A stretch of DNA of 64,000 nt from Pontibacillus sp. HMF3514 (GCF_009858175.1 NZ_CP047393.1:1054001-1118000); one strand, 5' to 3'. Numbered from the stretch's first letter, positions 34,720 through 43,806 are shown. The notes: generated by a model not told the origin, from the letters alone. Numbers and translations: made by a program.

Positions 34720-34748
34720 TTCACATAAATGACGGGCTTCTGTATAAT
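34720..34748 (+). promoter_or_regulatory. probable sigma-A promoter of cvfB
   Basis: TTCACA (34720-34725), 17 bp, TATAAT (34743-34748), about 110 bp before the cvfB start. The -35 deviates at one base. The 212-bp gap holds no other obvious signal. Confidence 0.5.
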
Positions 34749-34858
34749 GGACATGTTTCAGTGTAGATTAGCAAAAGAAGTAGATATAACGTTTTTTTGA
34801 TAAATGGGATAGAAAAAAGTCCTTCCCAAATTTGAAGTAGTTAGGATGAACAAGATAC

Positions 34859-35719
34859 ATGAATACAATAGAAGTTGGAACGGTCGGTACGTTTACCGTC
34901 GCTAGAACCATTGAACATGGGTATGTACTAACAGATGGTCGTGAAGAGGTTATGCTTCATTTCAATGATGCTGTTGAAGAAGTGGAAGTAGACGAGGAAC
35001 TTGAAGCGTTTCTTTATCATGACAAGCAAGGAAAAATGGTGGCAACAACCTATATTCCAGAGATCGATTTCGACACATATGCGTGGTGCGAAGTCGTAGA
35101 TGTAGTGAATAACCTAGGTGTTTTTGTTGATATTGGCATTCCAAAACACATTTTGGTTTCTATGGATGACCTTCCTCCAAAGAAGAGTCTATGGCCTTTT
35201 GTTCATGACGAATTGTACGTTCGCTTAGACTTGGATAAAAGCAATCGTCTCATTGCGAAACCTGCAACAGAAAATATTGTGGAATATGAAGCGGAACCAG
35301 CACCAGAAGACCTTTTGCATAAACCGATTAGTGGTCGCGTATATCGCTTGAATCCAGAGGTGTCCGCAATCTTCACCGAAGAAGGTTACCAGGGATTTAT
35401 TCATCATACCGAGCGTAAAGAAGAGCCGAGACTTGGAGAATGGGTGAAAGGACGCGTCATTGAAGTGAAAGGTGTAGGTTCCTTAAACGTATCATTACGT
35501 CCCGTGAAAGAGGAAGCATTAGGAGAAGATGCTGAGCAGATCCTACGTTACCTAGAGAAAAACGGTGGCGAAATGCCTTTTACAGATAAAAGTGATCCTG
35601 ATGCAATTCGTGATACGTTTAAGATTAGTAAGGCAGCATTTAAACGTGCAATAGGGACTTTAATGAAGCAGAAGAAAGTGAAGCAGGAGAATGGGAAGAC
35701 ATTCTTAATAAGTGAATAG
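34859..35719 (+). CDS. cvfB: S1-domain RNA-binding protein CvfB
   Basis: A 286-residue RNA-binding regulator of the CvfB/YitL family. It has several S1-like barrels (one around G-V-F-V-D-I-G-I-P-K-H-I-L-V, another around I-F-T-E-E-G-Y-Q-G-F-I-H) and a C-terminal winged helix (A-I-R-D-T-F-K-I-S-K-A-A-F-K-R-A-I-G-T-L). In Staphylococcus aureus it affects virulence-factor expression, and in Bacillus it is conserved with little known function. It is a stand-alone gene with its own promoter and terminator. Confidence 0.92.
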   Translation: MNTIEVGTVGTFTVARTIEHGYVLTDGREEVMLHFNDAVEEVEVDEELEAFLYHDKQGKMVATTYIPEIDFDTYAWCEVVDVVNNLGVFVDIGIPKHILVSMDDLPPKKSLWPFVHDELYVRLDLDKSNRLIAKPATENIVEYEAEPAPEDLLHKPISGRVYRLNPEVSAIFTEEGYQGFIHHTERKEEPRLGEWVKGRVIEVKGVGSLNVSLRPVKEEALGEDAEQILRYLEKNGGEMPFTDKSDPDAIRDTFKISKAAFKRAIGTLMKQKKVKQENGKTFLISE

Positions 35720-35743
35720 TCCACCAGGGGTTAATCTTTTAGA

Positions 35744-35777
35744 GAGCTTATCTTGTTCAAGATAGGTTCTTTTTTTA
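35744..35777 (+). terminator. terminator of cvfB
   Basis: GAGCTTATCTT pairs with AAGATAGGTTC (G-T pairs allowed) around GTTC, followed by eight T. Confidence 0.85.
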
Positions 35778-35974
35778 TTCTCTAAAGAGCACGGGTTCTA
35801 GGAATTTTAAAATTAAGTAATAATGCTAGAAAAAGGTAGGTTCGATTAAGCATGAAAACTACATAAGGAGAGATTATATGGTATTGAATAAAGTTATAAG
35901 GTTTTAAGGTGATTTGCAAGGGAATGGAGTTAAATGGAAATTAACTTGATAGTGTATAAAGTTTAGGTGGTAAA

Positions 35975-37216
35975 ATGTTCAACCTTACAAATCACGAGAA
36001 AAATATGAGTGTTATTGTATCCAATCAATTCTTAACTGCTCTAGCAGACAGCGTGTATGATGTAGCGATCTTTTGGTACATATATGATCAATCCGGTTCA
36101 GCCTTATTAGCTTCATTCGTCACAGCTATCAGTTTTTTAACACAAGTCATTGTGGGTCCTTTTATTGGGGTATTAGCTGATTATAAGAATCCGAAATGGA
36201 CAATGCAATTAGGCTTTGCTCTTATGATTTTTGTGGGCATAAGCATGGCTTTTATCTATTATTTCTTGTTAGATTACTTTGTAATTCTACTTTATCTCGG
36301 AGTAATTATTCACGACATAGGTATGGCTACCATTAAACCAGCGAGAAGTAAGCTTCTCCCTCGTATCGTAGGAAGGGAAAGAATTGTCCAGGTGAATGGG
36401 TACATATCATCTTCCTCTCAAATCGCCCTAACCTTAGGTAAGTCTATGAGCGGTTTTTTAATTGCTTTAATTGGGTTTATTGGGGTAATGCTTTCTCATG
36501 CTGCTTTGTATTTACTAGCTAGTATATTATTGAAACTTTTAATAGATTTATCTTTATCTAAAACGAATGAATCTGCAGGGGATGTAGAAAGTGTAAGGGA
36601 AAAGAAGGAACAATCCTATATTTCAGATATAAAAGATACATTTCAATTAATGCGCTCGTTTCGTCCGTTATTTAAACTGATCATCATTGGAATGGTCATC
36701 AATGTAGCATCTGTAATTGGTCCGTTGTTCGTTGTAATTGTGCGAGAGCAATATAGCTCAGGTTCCATTGTTTTTGGTTGGTTTAATGCTATCGGAGCAG
36801 TAGCTGGAGTAGTCGTTGGGTTATTTGCTAACCGAATTATCAATTTCGTTAAGCCTTACATGATGTTTGGTCTAAGTATGAGTGGAGCTGGTCTCTCTAT
36901 GATGTTGGTTGGAACATTATCTAACATTTATGCGGGCATGACTGTATATTTTATAATGAGTTTTTTACTCACAGTATTTAATATCGCCTTTTCTTCATTA
37001 ATTATTACGTTAGTAGAAGACGAATATCGAGGTAGGGTGAACAATTTAACTACAGCATTAGCGACCATCATGATTCCCGTCTTTTCCGTATTAGGAGGCT
37101 ATGTTGCGGATCAACTCTCAGCCAGCATTGTTTATGTCTTTGCTGGAGTTTGGGTAGTGTTTTGGGGGATTGTGATCTTCATAGATAAAGATGTAAGGGC
37201 AATTGAGAGTGTTTAA
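35975..37216 (+). CDS. MFS transporter, drug-efflux type
   Basis: A 413-residue major facilitator protein with about 12 hydrophobic spans, of the MefA-like DHA3 group judged by the N-terminal F-L-T-A-L-A-D-S-V-Y-D-V-A-I-F-W-Y and the loop G-V-L-A-D-Y-K-N-P-K-W. The substrate cannot be predicted. AGGTGG precedes the ATG. It is a single gene. Confidence 0.85.
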   Translation: MFNLTNHEKNMSVIVSNQFLTALADSVYDVAIFWYIYDQSGSALLASFVTAISFLTQVIVGPFIGVLADYKNPKWTMQLGFALMIFVGISMAFIYYFLLDYFVILLYLGVIIHDIGMATIKPARSKLLPRIVGRERIVQVNGYISSSSQIALTLGKSMSGFLIALIGFIGVMLSHAALYLLASILLKLLIDLSLSKTNESAGDVESVREKKEQSYISDIKDTFQLMRSFRPLFKLIIIGMVINVASVIGPLFVVIVREQYSSGSIVFGWFNAIGAVAGVVVGLFANRIINFVKPYMMFGLSMSGAGLSMMLVGTLSNIYAGMTVYFIMSFLLTVFNIAFSSLIITLVEDEYRGRVNNLTTALATIMIPVFSVLGGYVADQLSASIVYVFAGVWVVFWGIVIFIDKDVRAIESV

Positions 37217-37366
37217 TTTTATTTAATTTTGTCATATTAATAAGTTTTGCATAAGTAAAGGAGTCCTTAAATTGAATACACTACACATTAAAGAGTTATG
37301 TATTTAAGAATTCCTTGAAGTAAGGATAAGAGGTACTTAATAGATTTATAAAAAGGAAGTGAAAGG

Positions 37367-37975
37367 ATGAAGAAGGAAAAGCTCATTAAAAAGTATGATA
37401 AGCATGTAAAAATGTACGAGAAGAATCTGAACAACCCAACTCTAGGTAAGTGGAGAAGTCGACTCATAAAGAATGCCAAAGGAAAAGTACTAGAGGTAGG
37501 GGTTGGTGTAGGATCAAACTTTCCCTACTATGATAAAGAAAATGTGCACGTCACAGGAGTTGATTTTAGTCCTGAGATGATCAAAAGTGCAAGACAAACG
37601 GCTAGGCAGTATGAAATCGATGCTGACTTCATTCATGAAGACGTGGAAAACTTGAAGGTAGAGCCCAATTCTTTTGATACTGTGTTATCAACGCTTTCGC
37701 TATGTAGTTATCCGAACCCAGGTGAAGTATTAAATAAGTTTAATAATTGGTGCGAAAAAGATGGAACGGTCCTTTTAATGGAACACGGCTTAAGTTCAAA
37801 CGTCCTATTGTCTTCTACTCAAAACGTAATTGATCCTCTCTTTAAAAAAGTCGCTGGCTGTCATTGGAATCGAAATATCCTTGAAATTGTAGAAAGCTCT
37901 CCATTACAAGTGGAGCATGTTGAAAGGTATTGGGCTGATATGGTCTATTTAATCTGGGCGAAACCTACTAAATAA
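37367..37975 (+). CDS. class I SAM-dependent methyltransferase
   Basis: A 202-residue methyltransferase. Motif I is V-L-E-V-G-V-G-V-G-S-N-F, motif II V-T-G-V-D-F-S-P-E-M, and motif IV F-D-T-V-L-S-T-L-S-L-C. It resembles the UbiE/PhosphatidylN group widely found in Bacillus, with acceptor unknown. GGAAGTGAAAGG precedes the ATG. Confidence 0.85.
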   Translation: MKKEKLIKKYDKHVKMYEKNLNNPTLGKWRSRLIKNAKGKVLEVGVGVGSNFPYYDKENVHVTGVDFSPEMIKSARQTARQYEIDADFIHEDVENLKVEPNSFDTVLSTLSLCSYPNPGEVLNKFNNWCEKDGTVLLMEHGLSSNVLLSSTQNVIDPLFKKVAGCHWNRNILEIVESSPLQVEHVERYWADMVYLIWAKPTK

Positions 37976-38114
37976 AACTAGGGGGAGTAGTGTGTCAGCA
38001 ATTTGCATTTAACCACTAAAAGATAAATGCTATAGTAGAAAACAATACTATATTTATCAATATTTTTCCTTATTATCTAGTGTTTGGTTTCAACAAAAAG
38101 TAGGGAGGACCGTT

Positions 38115-38372
38115 TTGAAGGAAATTTACTTTTACTTGAGTCTAGGGTACGCAGGTCTTCTTTTCTTTGGCATTGCAATGTTCAGGTACATGATCGTCTT
38201 TGATGATACTTTAGGACAAGCTTTTTGTTTTTTTGGTGTCTTACTTATTGCCGCCTTTATAAGGTTTGTTGAAAGAAGGCTTGGAGTCTCCATAAAAGAA
38301 TCCAATGTTACGAAAGTCATTTTTATAACGTTCTTTGTAGCACTTACACTAGCTTTTTTATTAATGAAATAA
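38115..38372 (+). CDS. small membrane protein
   Basis: An 85-residue protein with about three hydrophobic segments and no known family. The TTG start has GGGAGGA upstream. It is the first of three consecutive small membrane-protein genes that all use TTG. Confidence 0.6.
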   Translation: MKEIYFYLSLGYAGLLFFGIAMFRYMIVFDDTLGQAFCFFGVLLIAAFIRFVERRLGVSIKESNVTKVIFITFFVALTLAFLLMK

Positions 38373-38392
38373 AATATTAGGGGGAAAACATT

Positions 38393-38599
38393 TTGAATAA
38401 ATTAGATGGTTATACGAAGTTTCAGCTTTTCTTTCATGTATTTATTTTTCTATTCGCTTTGGGTGTCATTTGGGCTTATGCATTAAAGGGATTTCAAATC
38501 TTCTATATGTTAATTGGAACAGGGATTGCATTAAATAGTTTATATAACTTGCTTAAGTTATACCGAAACGTTCAATCACATAAAAAAACGTTAAGTTAA
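38393..38599 (+). CDS. small two-helix membrane protein
   Basis: A 68-residue protein with two hydrophobic helices and basic ends. No family is recognised. The TTG start has AGGGGGAAAA upstream and follows the previous gene by 20 bp. Confidence 0.55.
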   Translation: MNKLDGYTKFQLFFHVFIFLFALGVIWAYALKGFQIFYMLIGTGIALNSLYNLLKLYRNVQSHKKTLS

Positions 38600-38631
38600 G
38601 GCATTTGATGGCTCAATGGGGGAGATTCGCT

Positions 38632-39051
38632 TTGAAAAGAAATACCCGATACTTCATATTATTTCTCGTTTTTTCAGTTTCATTTACGTTTGGAGTATGG
38701 TTATTAGATGCATTGGAAGGAAGTAAAATCACGACTACTGAACATGTTGATTTAATTGGCGATCTCCTATTCTATGTTTGGATGTTCAGTTGGATTTTGT
38801 TCGGTGTTATTATGGTCCCTTTGACTTTGGGTATAGAAAAGTTTATGAATTATGCAATGATTAGAATGCTGATTTTTCCATTAACTGGTTCCTTCTTGGG
38901 GATGGTCATTTTCCAGAGGAGTTTTGATGTTAAGCACATTCAAACTTATGAGCTGAATGAAGTGACTTCCATACTTATTTTTCTGGGTGTTGGGTTACTA
39001 TATGCGATGACAGACCAATACACAAGCTTTTTAGAAGAGCATTGTGACTAA
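38632..39051 (+). CDS. membrane protein of unknown function
   Basis: A 139-residue protein with four hydrophobic segments. The TTG at 38632 has GGGGGAG seven bases upstream; an ATG at 38608 in the same frame has none. No family is recognised. It is the third TTG-started membrane protein in this cluster. Confidence 0.6.
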   Translation: MKRNTRYFILFLVFSVSFTFGVWLLDALEGSKITTTEHVDLIGDLLFYVWMFSWILFGVIMVPLTLGIEKFMNYAMIRMLIFPLTGSFLGMVIFQRSFDVKHIQTYELNEVTSILIFLGVGLLYAMTDQYTSFLEEHCD

Positions 39052-39140
39052 AGCGAATTAAAAAGGAAATTATTGCTACTTCCAATGTAATGATTTGTAA
39101 TTTAATATAAATGAGTAGAAAACATTGGAAGGAGCCATGT

Positions 39141-39602
39141 ATGATACCACGAAAGTACACCATTATAGGAATTATATTAATCATTGTTTTAGTAGTTTCA
39201 TTGCTAGTAAACTTCTACTTATATAAGGCAAATAGTGAAATGGCTGATAGACAATACATAGAATTTGTTGATGCACAGAGGTCTTTGCTATATAGCACTG
39301 AGGAATACATAGACGGTTTGGAAGAAGTGAATCAATCAGAAGATTTTGATGTAAAAACGCTTCAAGTACTGTCAAGTTCAATGATGACCTCCATAAACGA
39401 ACATCATCAATCGAGTTTAGTGTTATATGGTAACTTTACAAACTTTGATAATATTAACCGTTATCAAAGTGAATTTTTGGATCTTTGGGAAGTGGGGCTT
39501 ACTGAGGTTTCAGATGTGGAAACACAAGAGGAGCTATCTACTCATATTAAAGAGCTGAAACGGCTGTTTCGCAATTTTGAAGAGGATATGAAAAAATACT
39601 AA
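39141..39602 (+). CDS. single-span membrane protein with helical ectodomain
   Basis: A 153-residue protein with an N-terminal transmembrane helix (about residues 7-26) and a helical, acidic C-terminal part that may form a coiled coil. The ATG at 39141 has GGAAGGAG seven bases upstream; an in-frame ATG at 39111 does not. Architecture resembles the proteins at 16824 and 61243. Function unknown. Confidence 0.6.
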   Translation: MIPRKYTIIGIILIIVLVVSLLVNFYLYKANSEMADRQYIEFVDAQRSLLYSTEEYIDGLEEVNQSEDFDVKTLQVLSSSMMTSINEHHQSSLVLYGNFTNFDNINRYQSEFLDLWEVGLTEVSDVETQEELSTHIKELKRLFRNFEEDMKKY

Positions 39603-39616
39603 TAAGATTCAATTAT

Positions 39617-39644
39617 AGTGATTACCAAGCTGGTGATCACTTTT
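39617..39644 (+). terminator. terminator
   Basis: AGTGATTACCA pairs with TGGTGATCACT (one G-T pair) around AGC, followed by TTT. It closes the small membrane-protein cluster. Confidence 0.75.
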
Positions 39645-39786
39645 ATTATTACTTTTAGTTTTCTATTGGACGAAAAGTAACTTCTACCCTTATTCATTCG
39701 TCAATAAATTCAGGAAATGAAGGAGAGGTAGTATTACAAAACATCGGTATCGACTGTTAATCAAAAAGTAAGTAGATCATTAAGAA

Positions 39787-40404
39787 ATGGGGAATGAAAT
39801 GAAGATTCAGAGTAAAATGCCAGAAACGAACGACCGTTTACATATAGCTTTAATGGATAGTGGATGGGTTCCCATGAAAGAACCTAAGAATCTCATAACA
39901 GCCATTCTTCTTTCCATACCATTAATGTTTATCTCAACACTTATTTCTCTTGTTATCATAAATATAGTTTCAGGTCTGTCATGGGAGGAATTTGGTCTTA
40001 CAGCTGTTTCTTTATCCTTCACCATTCATTTAGGAATTTTGTTATGGATTGTCATTCTTTTAATGTTTCATGAAATCCTTCATTTGGTTTTCGTGCCTAA
40101 CTTCTTAAGCTCAAATAAAACGTTTATGGGATTAACGTATTTTGGGGGATACGTGCTTTCAGAAGAGAAATTCTCAAAAACAAGGTATTTAGTCATCACA
40201 CTTGCTCCATTTGTAATAATCTCGATGATATTGCCGGTTTTACTAAGTATGATAGGCCTCTTAACATCAACCATGAAATTTTTAATACTACTTAACGCAG
40301 CTGCATCTTCTGTAGACTTACTTTATGTTTTTCTAGTTGTTAAACAAGTACCAAACAACTCAATGGTGCGAAATAATGGAACAAAAATGTACTGGAGAAA
40401 TTAG
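39787..40404 (+). CDS. DUF3267-like putative membrane metalloprotease
   Basis: A 205-residue membrane protein with about five spans and a zincin-like H-E-I-L-H within a hydrophobic segment (M-F-H-E-I-L-H-L-V-F), followed downstream by S-S-V-D-L-L-Y. This is the pattern of the DUF3267 family, thought to be intramembrane zinc peptidases. Substrate unknown. An alternative start at 39799 has GGGGAA close upstream. Confidence 0.7.
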   Translation: MGNEMKIQSKMPETNDRLHIALMDSGWVPMKEPKNLITAILLSIPLMFISTLISLVIINIVSGLSWEEFGLTAVSLSFTIHLGILLWIVILLMFHEILHLVFVPNFLSSNKTFMGLTYFGGYVLSEEKFSKTRYLVITLAPFVIISMILPVLLSMIGLLTSTMKFLILLNAAASSVDLLYVFLVVKQVPNNSMVRNNGTKMYWRN

Positions 40405-40482
40405 ATATTATAAGGAGGCTCAACTTGAGAAAAACACTCATCCTCATGTTTTATCGGAAGAATAAGGAGGTCCGTTCATTTC

Positions 40483-40523
40483 AAAACAGCATCGAATTCC
40501 AGCAGAATCCGATGCTGTTTTTG
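40483..40523. terminator. bidirectional terminator between fruA and the DUF3267 gene
   Basis: AAAACAGCATCG pairs perfectly with CGATGCTGTTTT around a 15-base loop. T runs exist on both strands, so it can end fruA on the minus strand. Confidence 0.85.
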
Positions 40524-40526
40524 TAT

Positions 40527-42398
40527 TTATTGAATTTTCTTCTTCAACGATCCAACCATAATCGCAGTCACAAATGCACCTGCTAGAATGGCTAACAGAT
40601 AGAAGAGAGGTGCTAGTGGTACGTTTCCGTTTACAAGGCCAGCGACGAAGACACCGCCGTGTGGTGCGCGAAGTGTGATGCCGAATAGCATCGTTAGGGC
40701 ACCTGCTAGAGCTGAGCCTGTAATAATGGAAGGGATGACACGTGCAGGGTCAGCTGCGGCGAATGGAATAGCGCCTTCTGTAATGAAGGATGCTCCCATT
40801 ACGTAAGCTGTTTTACCTGCTTCTTGCTCTTGCTTTGTGAATTTACTTTTGAACATGGTTGTTGCAATTGCTAAGCCTAGTGGAGGTGTCATACCGCCAG
40901 CCATAATAGCTGCGATCGGGGCATAGTTTTCTGCATCAATCATCGCAAGGCCGAATGTGTAAGCCGCTTTGTTAATTGGTCCACCCATATCCACAGCCAT
41001 CATACCGCCAAGTACAAGACCAACGAGAATAAGGTTTGTTTCCCCTAAACCTTCAAGCCAACCTGTTAGACCATCCATGATGGCACTTAATGGAGAGTTA
41101 ATTAAGATCATAATCAAGCCAGTAGAAAAGATACCGAGTAAAGGATAGATAAGGACCGGCTTCAACCCTTCTAATGATTGAGGTAAACCACCGAACATCT
41201 TCTTAATTCCTTCAACTAAATAACCTGCTAAGAAACCAGCAATTAAACCACCAAGGAAACCAGAACCACCGCTAGAGGCGAGCATACCACCGACTAAACC
41301 AGGTGCAAGACCAGGACGTCCGGCTATACTTTGTGCGATGAAACCAGCTAGAACAGGAATCATTAGTGCAAATGCTGTTCCACCACCAATGTTCATCAAC
41401 CATTCAGCAAAAATGTTGTGCGATTCATGGTCTGGATTTGCTGCTTTGATCCCGAAAATAAAGGAAATTGCAATGAGGATACCGCCACCTACAACAAGCG
41501 GAAGCATGTTGGAAACACCATTCATTAAGTGTTTATAAAAACCAGTACGTTCCTCACCGCCGCCACTGTCTTCACTGCTGCTTTGACCGCGACCTTGATA
41601 AATCGGCGCATCCTTTTTCATCGCACGTTCAATTAGCGATGTTGATTCATGAATGCCTTTTCCGACAGTTGTTTGGATCACAGGCTTACCTTGGAATCGA
41701 TCCATTTCTACATCAACATCAGAAGCAACGATAATGGCATCAGCTTTTTCAATTTCCTCTTTTGTAGGGATGTTTTTGACTCCGCCAGAACCATTCGTTT
41801 CAACTTTAATCCCAACGCCTTTTTCTTTTGCAGCTTCCTTCAATTTATCCGCTGCCATGTATGTGTGAGCAATACCTGTTGGGCAACCAGTTACGCCGAT
41901 AATAAATTGATCACTATCTTCTGGTGTATCATCTTCGTGTTCTTCTTGCTCTTTACGGTTGATGGCTTCAATCACATCATCTTCCGTACGAGCCTGTTCT
42001 AATTCTTTTCGAAACCCTTCATCCATTAGAAGGGTGGAGAGCTTAGATAGTGTATCTAAGTGCGTTTGGTTTGCTCCTTCTGAAGCAGCAATCATGAAAA
42101 AGAGATTAGCGGGCTGGCCGTCTAATGAGTTGTAATCAACACCAGATGGCGTGCGACCAAATGCAATCGCTGGCTCATTTACTGCAGAAGTTTTGGCGTG
42201 AGGAATGGCAATCCCTTCACCAATTCCCGTTGAACTCTGCTCTTCACGTTCTTCAATAGCTTTCTTGAATTCGCTCGCATTGTTTAGACGACCTGCTTGA
42301 TCAAGTTTGTTCACAAGCCCATCAATCACGTCACTTTTGGAGCGGGCATCCAGATCAAGTGCAATGGTGTCTTTTTTTAATAAATCAGTAATTTTCAC
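40527..42398 (-). CDS. fruA: fructose-specific PTS enzyme IIABC
   Basis: Membrane phosphotransferase of about 623 residues that imports fructose as fructose-1-phosphate. Domain order is EIIA (phospho-His67 in A-I-P-H-A-K-T), EIIB (Cys in V-T-G-C-P-T-G-I-A-H-T-Y-M) and EIIC with eight or more spans (G-A-S-F-I-T-E-G-A-I-P-F-A-A-A-D-P). The GTG at 42398 follows GGGGAGG at good spacing and gives the usual M-K-I-T start; an in-frame TTG lies two codons earlier. It lies behind fruR, but fruK, normally between them, is missing. Confidence 0.93.
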   Translation of the reverse strand: MKITDLLKKDTIALDLDARSKSDVIDGLVNKLDQAGRLNNASEFKKAIEEREEQSSTGIGEGIAIPHAKTSAVNEPAIAFGRTPSGVDYNSLDGQPANLFFMIAASEGANQTHLDTLSKLSTLLMDEGFRKELEQARTEDDVIEAINRKEQEEHEDDTPEDSDQFIIGVTGCPTGIAHTYMAADKLKEAAKEKGVGIKVETNGSGGVKNIPTKEEIEKADAIIVASDVDVEMDRFQGKPVIQTTVGKGIHESTSLIERAMKKDAPIYQGRGQSSSEDSGGGEERTGFYKHLMNGVSNMLPLVVGGGILIAISFIFGIKAANPDHESHNIFAEWLMNIGGGTAFALMIPVLAGFIAQSIAGRPGLAPGLVGGMLASSGGSGFLGGLIAGFLAGYLVEGIKKMFGGLPQSLEGLKPVLIYPLLGIFSTGLIMILINSPLSAIMDGLTGWLEGLGETNLILVGLVLGGMMAVDMGGPINKAAYTFGLAMIDAENYAPIAAIMAGGMTPPLGLAIATTMFKSKFTKQEQEAGKTAYVMGASFITEGAIPFAAADPARVIPSIITGSALAGALTMLFGITLRAPHGGVFVAGLVNGNVPLAPLFYLLAILAGAFVTAIMVGSLKKKIQ

Positions 42399-42471
42399 TT
42401 GCAAAACCTCCCCTTATTGCAAATCTTATCTATGGATCTTCATAAGCACATTAGGAATGAATGAAAAAAAT

Positions 42472-42485
42472 AGCAAACGCTTTCA
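42472..42485 (-). promoter_or_regulatory. CcpA cre site between fruR and fruA
   Basis: Read on the minus strand, TGAAAGCGTTTGCT fits the cre consensus TGNAANCGNTNNCA with one mismatch. It lies in the loop of a CATAAGCAC/GTGCTTATG inverted repeat (42441-42449 and 42491-42499). Catabolite repression or roadblock control of fruA is expected. Confidence 0.65.
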
Positions 42486-42494
42486 ATAAAGTGC

Positions 42495-43247
42495 TTATGA
42501 TGAAACAACTTGAATCATGGTTTTCTCCTGATAGGGCTCTGATAGTGTAGAGCCACTATGGTCAGTAATGATGTGCGCCTCATGAATGTCAGCAATTTTG
42601 GTGAAGGTAATTTCATTAAACTTCGAACCATCCGCCAAAATATAAGCATTTTCCGCTTGCTGGAGTGCCGTTCGTTTTAGACCAGCCTCTTCAGGATCAG
42701 GCGTTGTGTATCCTGCAGACAGGTCAACACCGTTCGTTCCGAGAAAAGCAAGGTCAAAATAATACCCTCCCAGACTCAGCTGAGCTGCGTTACCGATAAG
42801 AGCACCGGTTTTATGTTTGATGTATCCACCCGTGACATAAGCTGTCATACCGTGTTCACTTAATGCGTTGAGATGACTAAGCCCATTCGTGACAACGGTA
42901 ATGGATTTGTCTTTTAGAAAAGGGATCATCTCAAGCGTTGTAGTCCCTGCATCAAGAAAGATGCAATCCCCTTCACGAACAAGATTAGCTGCGTGCTTGG
43001 CTATTTGTTGTTTCTCTTGAAGGTTTTTGGTTGATTTCTCAACAATGCTCGGCTCCTCGCTCGTTTGATGAAGAATCGAAGCACCACCATGAACACGTCT
43101 CAAGAGATGTTGATCCTCAAGCTGGCTCAAATCTCTGCGGATCGTGGATTCAGATGAGGAAGTAGCCTCCACAAGCTCTTGAATTTTTACGGTTTGTTTT
43201 TCATTTAAGACATTTAGAATAATTTGATGACGCTCTGGGGTTAACAT
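42495..43247 (-). CDS. fruR: DeoR-family repressor FruR
   Basis: A 250-residue DeoR-type regulator. The N-terminal helix-turn-helix is S-S-E-S-T-I-R-R-D-L-S-Q-L-E, and the sugar-phosphate domain has the I-F-L-D-A-G-T-T-T motif and D-P-E-E-A-G-L-K-R near residue 182. It should respond to fructose-1-phosphate and control fruA. Minus-strand ATG with GGAGG upstream. Confidence 0.88.
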   Translation of the reverse strand: MLTPERHQIILNVLNEKQTVKIQELVEATSSSESTIRRDLSQLEDQHLLRRVHGGASILHQTSEEPSIVEKSTKNLQEKQQIAKHAANLVREGDCIFLDAGTTTLEMIPFLKDKSITVVTNGLSHLNALSEHGMTAYVTGGYIKHKTGALIGNAAQLSLGGYYFDLAFLGTNGVDLSAGYTTPDPEEAGLKRTALQQAENAYILADGSKFNEITFTKIADIHEAHIITDHSGSTLSEPYQEKTMIQVVSS

Positions 43248-43285
43248 GCGACCAACCTCCTAGATCAACCTTATTTAAATTCTAA

Positions 43286-43375
43286 CGTAAGCGTTTTCAG
43301 AAATCAATCATAAAATTTCATAAACGATCAAATATAATCAAAAATGTTTTTGATGATCTGTCAAAAACGGTCAAA
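43286..43375 (-). promoter_or_regulatory. fruR upstream control region: cre-like site and TCAAA direct repeats
   Basis: TGAAAACGCTTACG on the minus strand (43286-43299) is a near-cre site. Further upstream TCAAA occurs at 43328 and 43338, and again at 43361 and 43371, two pairs with 10-bp spacing as expected for DeoR/FruR direct-repeat operators. Confidence 0.6.
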
Positions 43376-43392
43376 TGGTGGAGGGGGAGTGT

Positions 43393-43565
43393 GCTAAATC
43401 AGGGTGGGCGCTCGCATTTGAAGCGAACCCGCTCATAAATCAGGGTGGATGCTCGCATTTGGTCCGCACCCGCTCATAAATCACAATAGGCGCTCGTGTA
43501 CCCGCTCATAATTCAAGAAAAGCGCTCGTATCCAGTGCGCACCCGCTCTTAAGCAAGGCACTCTC
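43393..43565. repeat. degenerate 20-21-bp tandem array, GCTC type
   Basis: GCTC occurs at 43410, 43431, 43451, 43472, 43492, 43504, 43524 and 43545, at steps of 21, 20, 21, 20, 12, 20 and 21 bp. Units alternate between GCTCGCATTTG-like and GCTCATAAATCA-like, giving a ~41-bp higher-order period. No credible gene is present. It lies upstream of fruR in a 758-bp gap. Confidence 0.8.
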
Positions 43566-43636
43566 AGCAAGCGTGAAAAGTTTCGAAATAAGCAAAATAT
43601 CTTACATAAACCTAACGAGTTCAGGACAATCTAGTT

Positions 43637-43806
43637 AGTGAGGTAGGGAACACACTGATCAACTGAGATGAGGTGTCTAAGTTGAACACGATTGCTTTGC
43701 TTTAGAAAATGAGTTTTCAATCAATTGAAAATGAGGTGTCTACAGCAGGCTATTCAATGAACGACCCCAGAGTACACTAAAATACTCATGCCAAATGAGG
43801 TGTTTG
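43637..43806. repeat. weak repeat, ATGAGGTGT type
   Basis: ATGAGGTGTCTA occurs at 43668 and 43731 and ATGAGGTGT at 43795, 63 and 64 bp apart, about three times 21. ATGAG also occurs at 43709. It may be a more decayed version of the 21-bp arrays. Nothing coding is seen. Confidence 0.45.

Noticed and set aside
40426-40590. Short frame with AAGGAGG and TTG at 40426
   Set aside because: It runs through the fruA terminator into antisense fruA. It is possibly a remnant, but the coding evidence is too weak.
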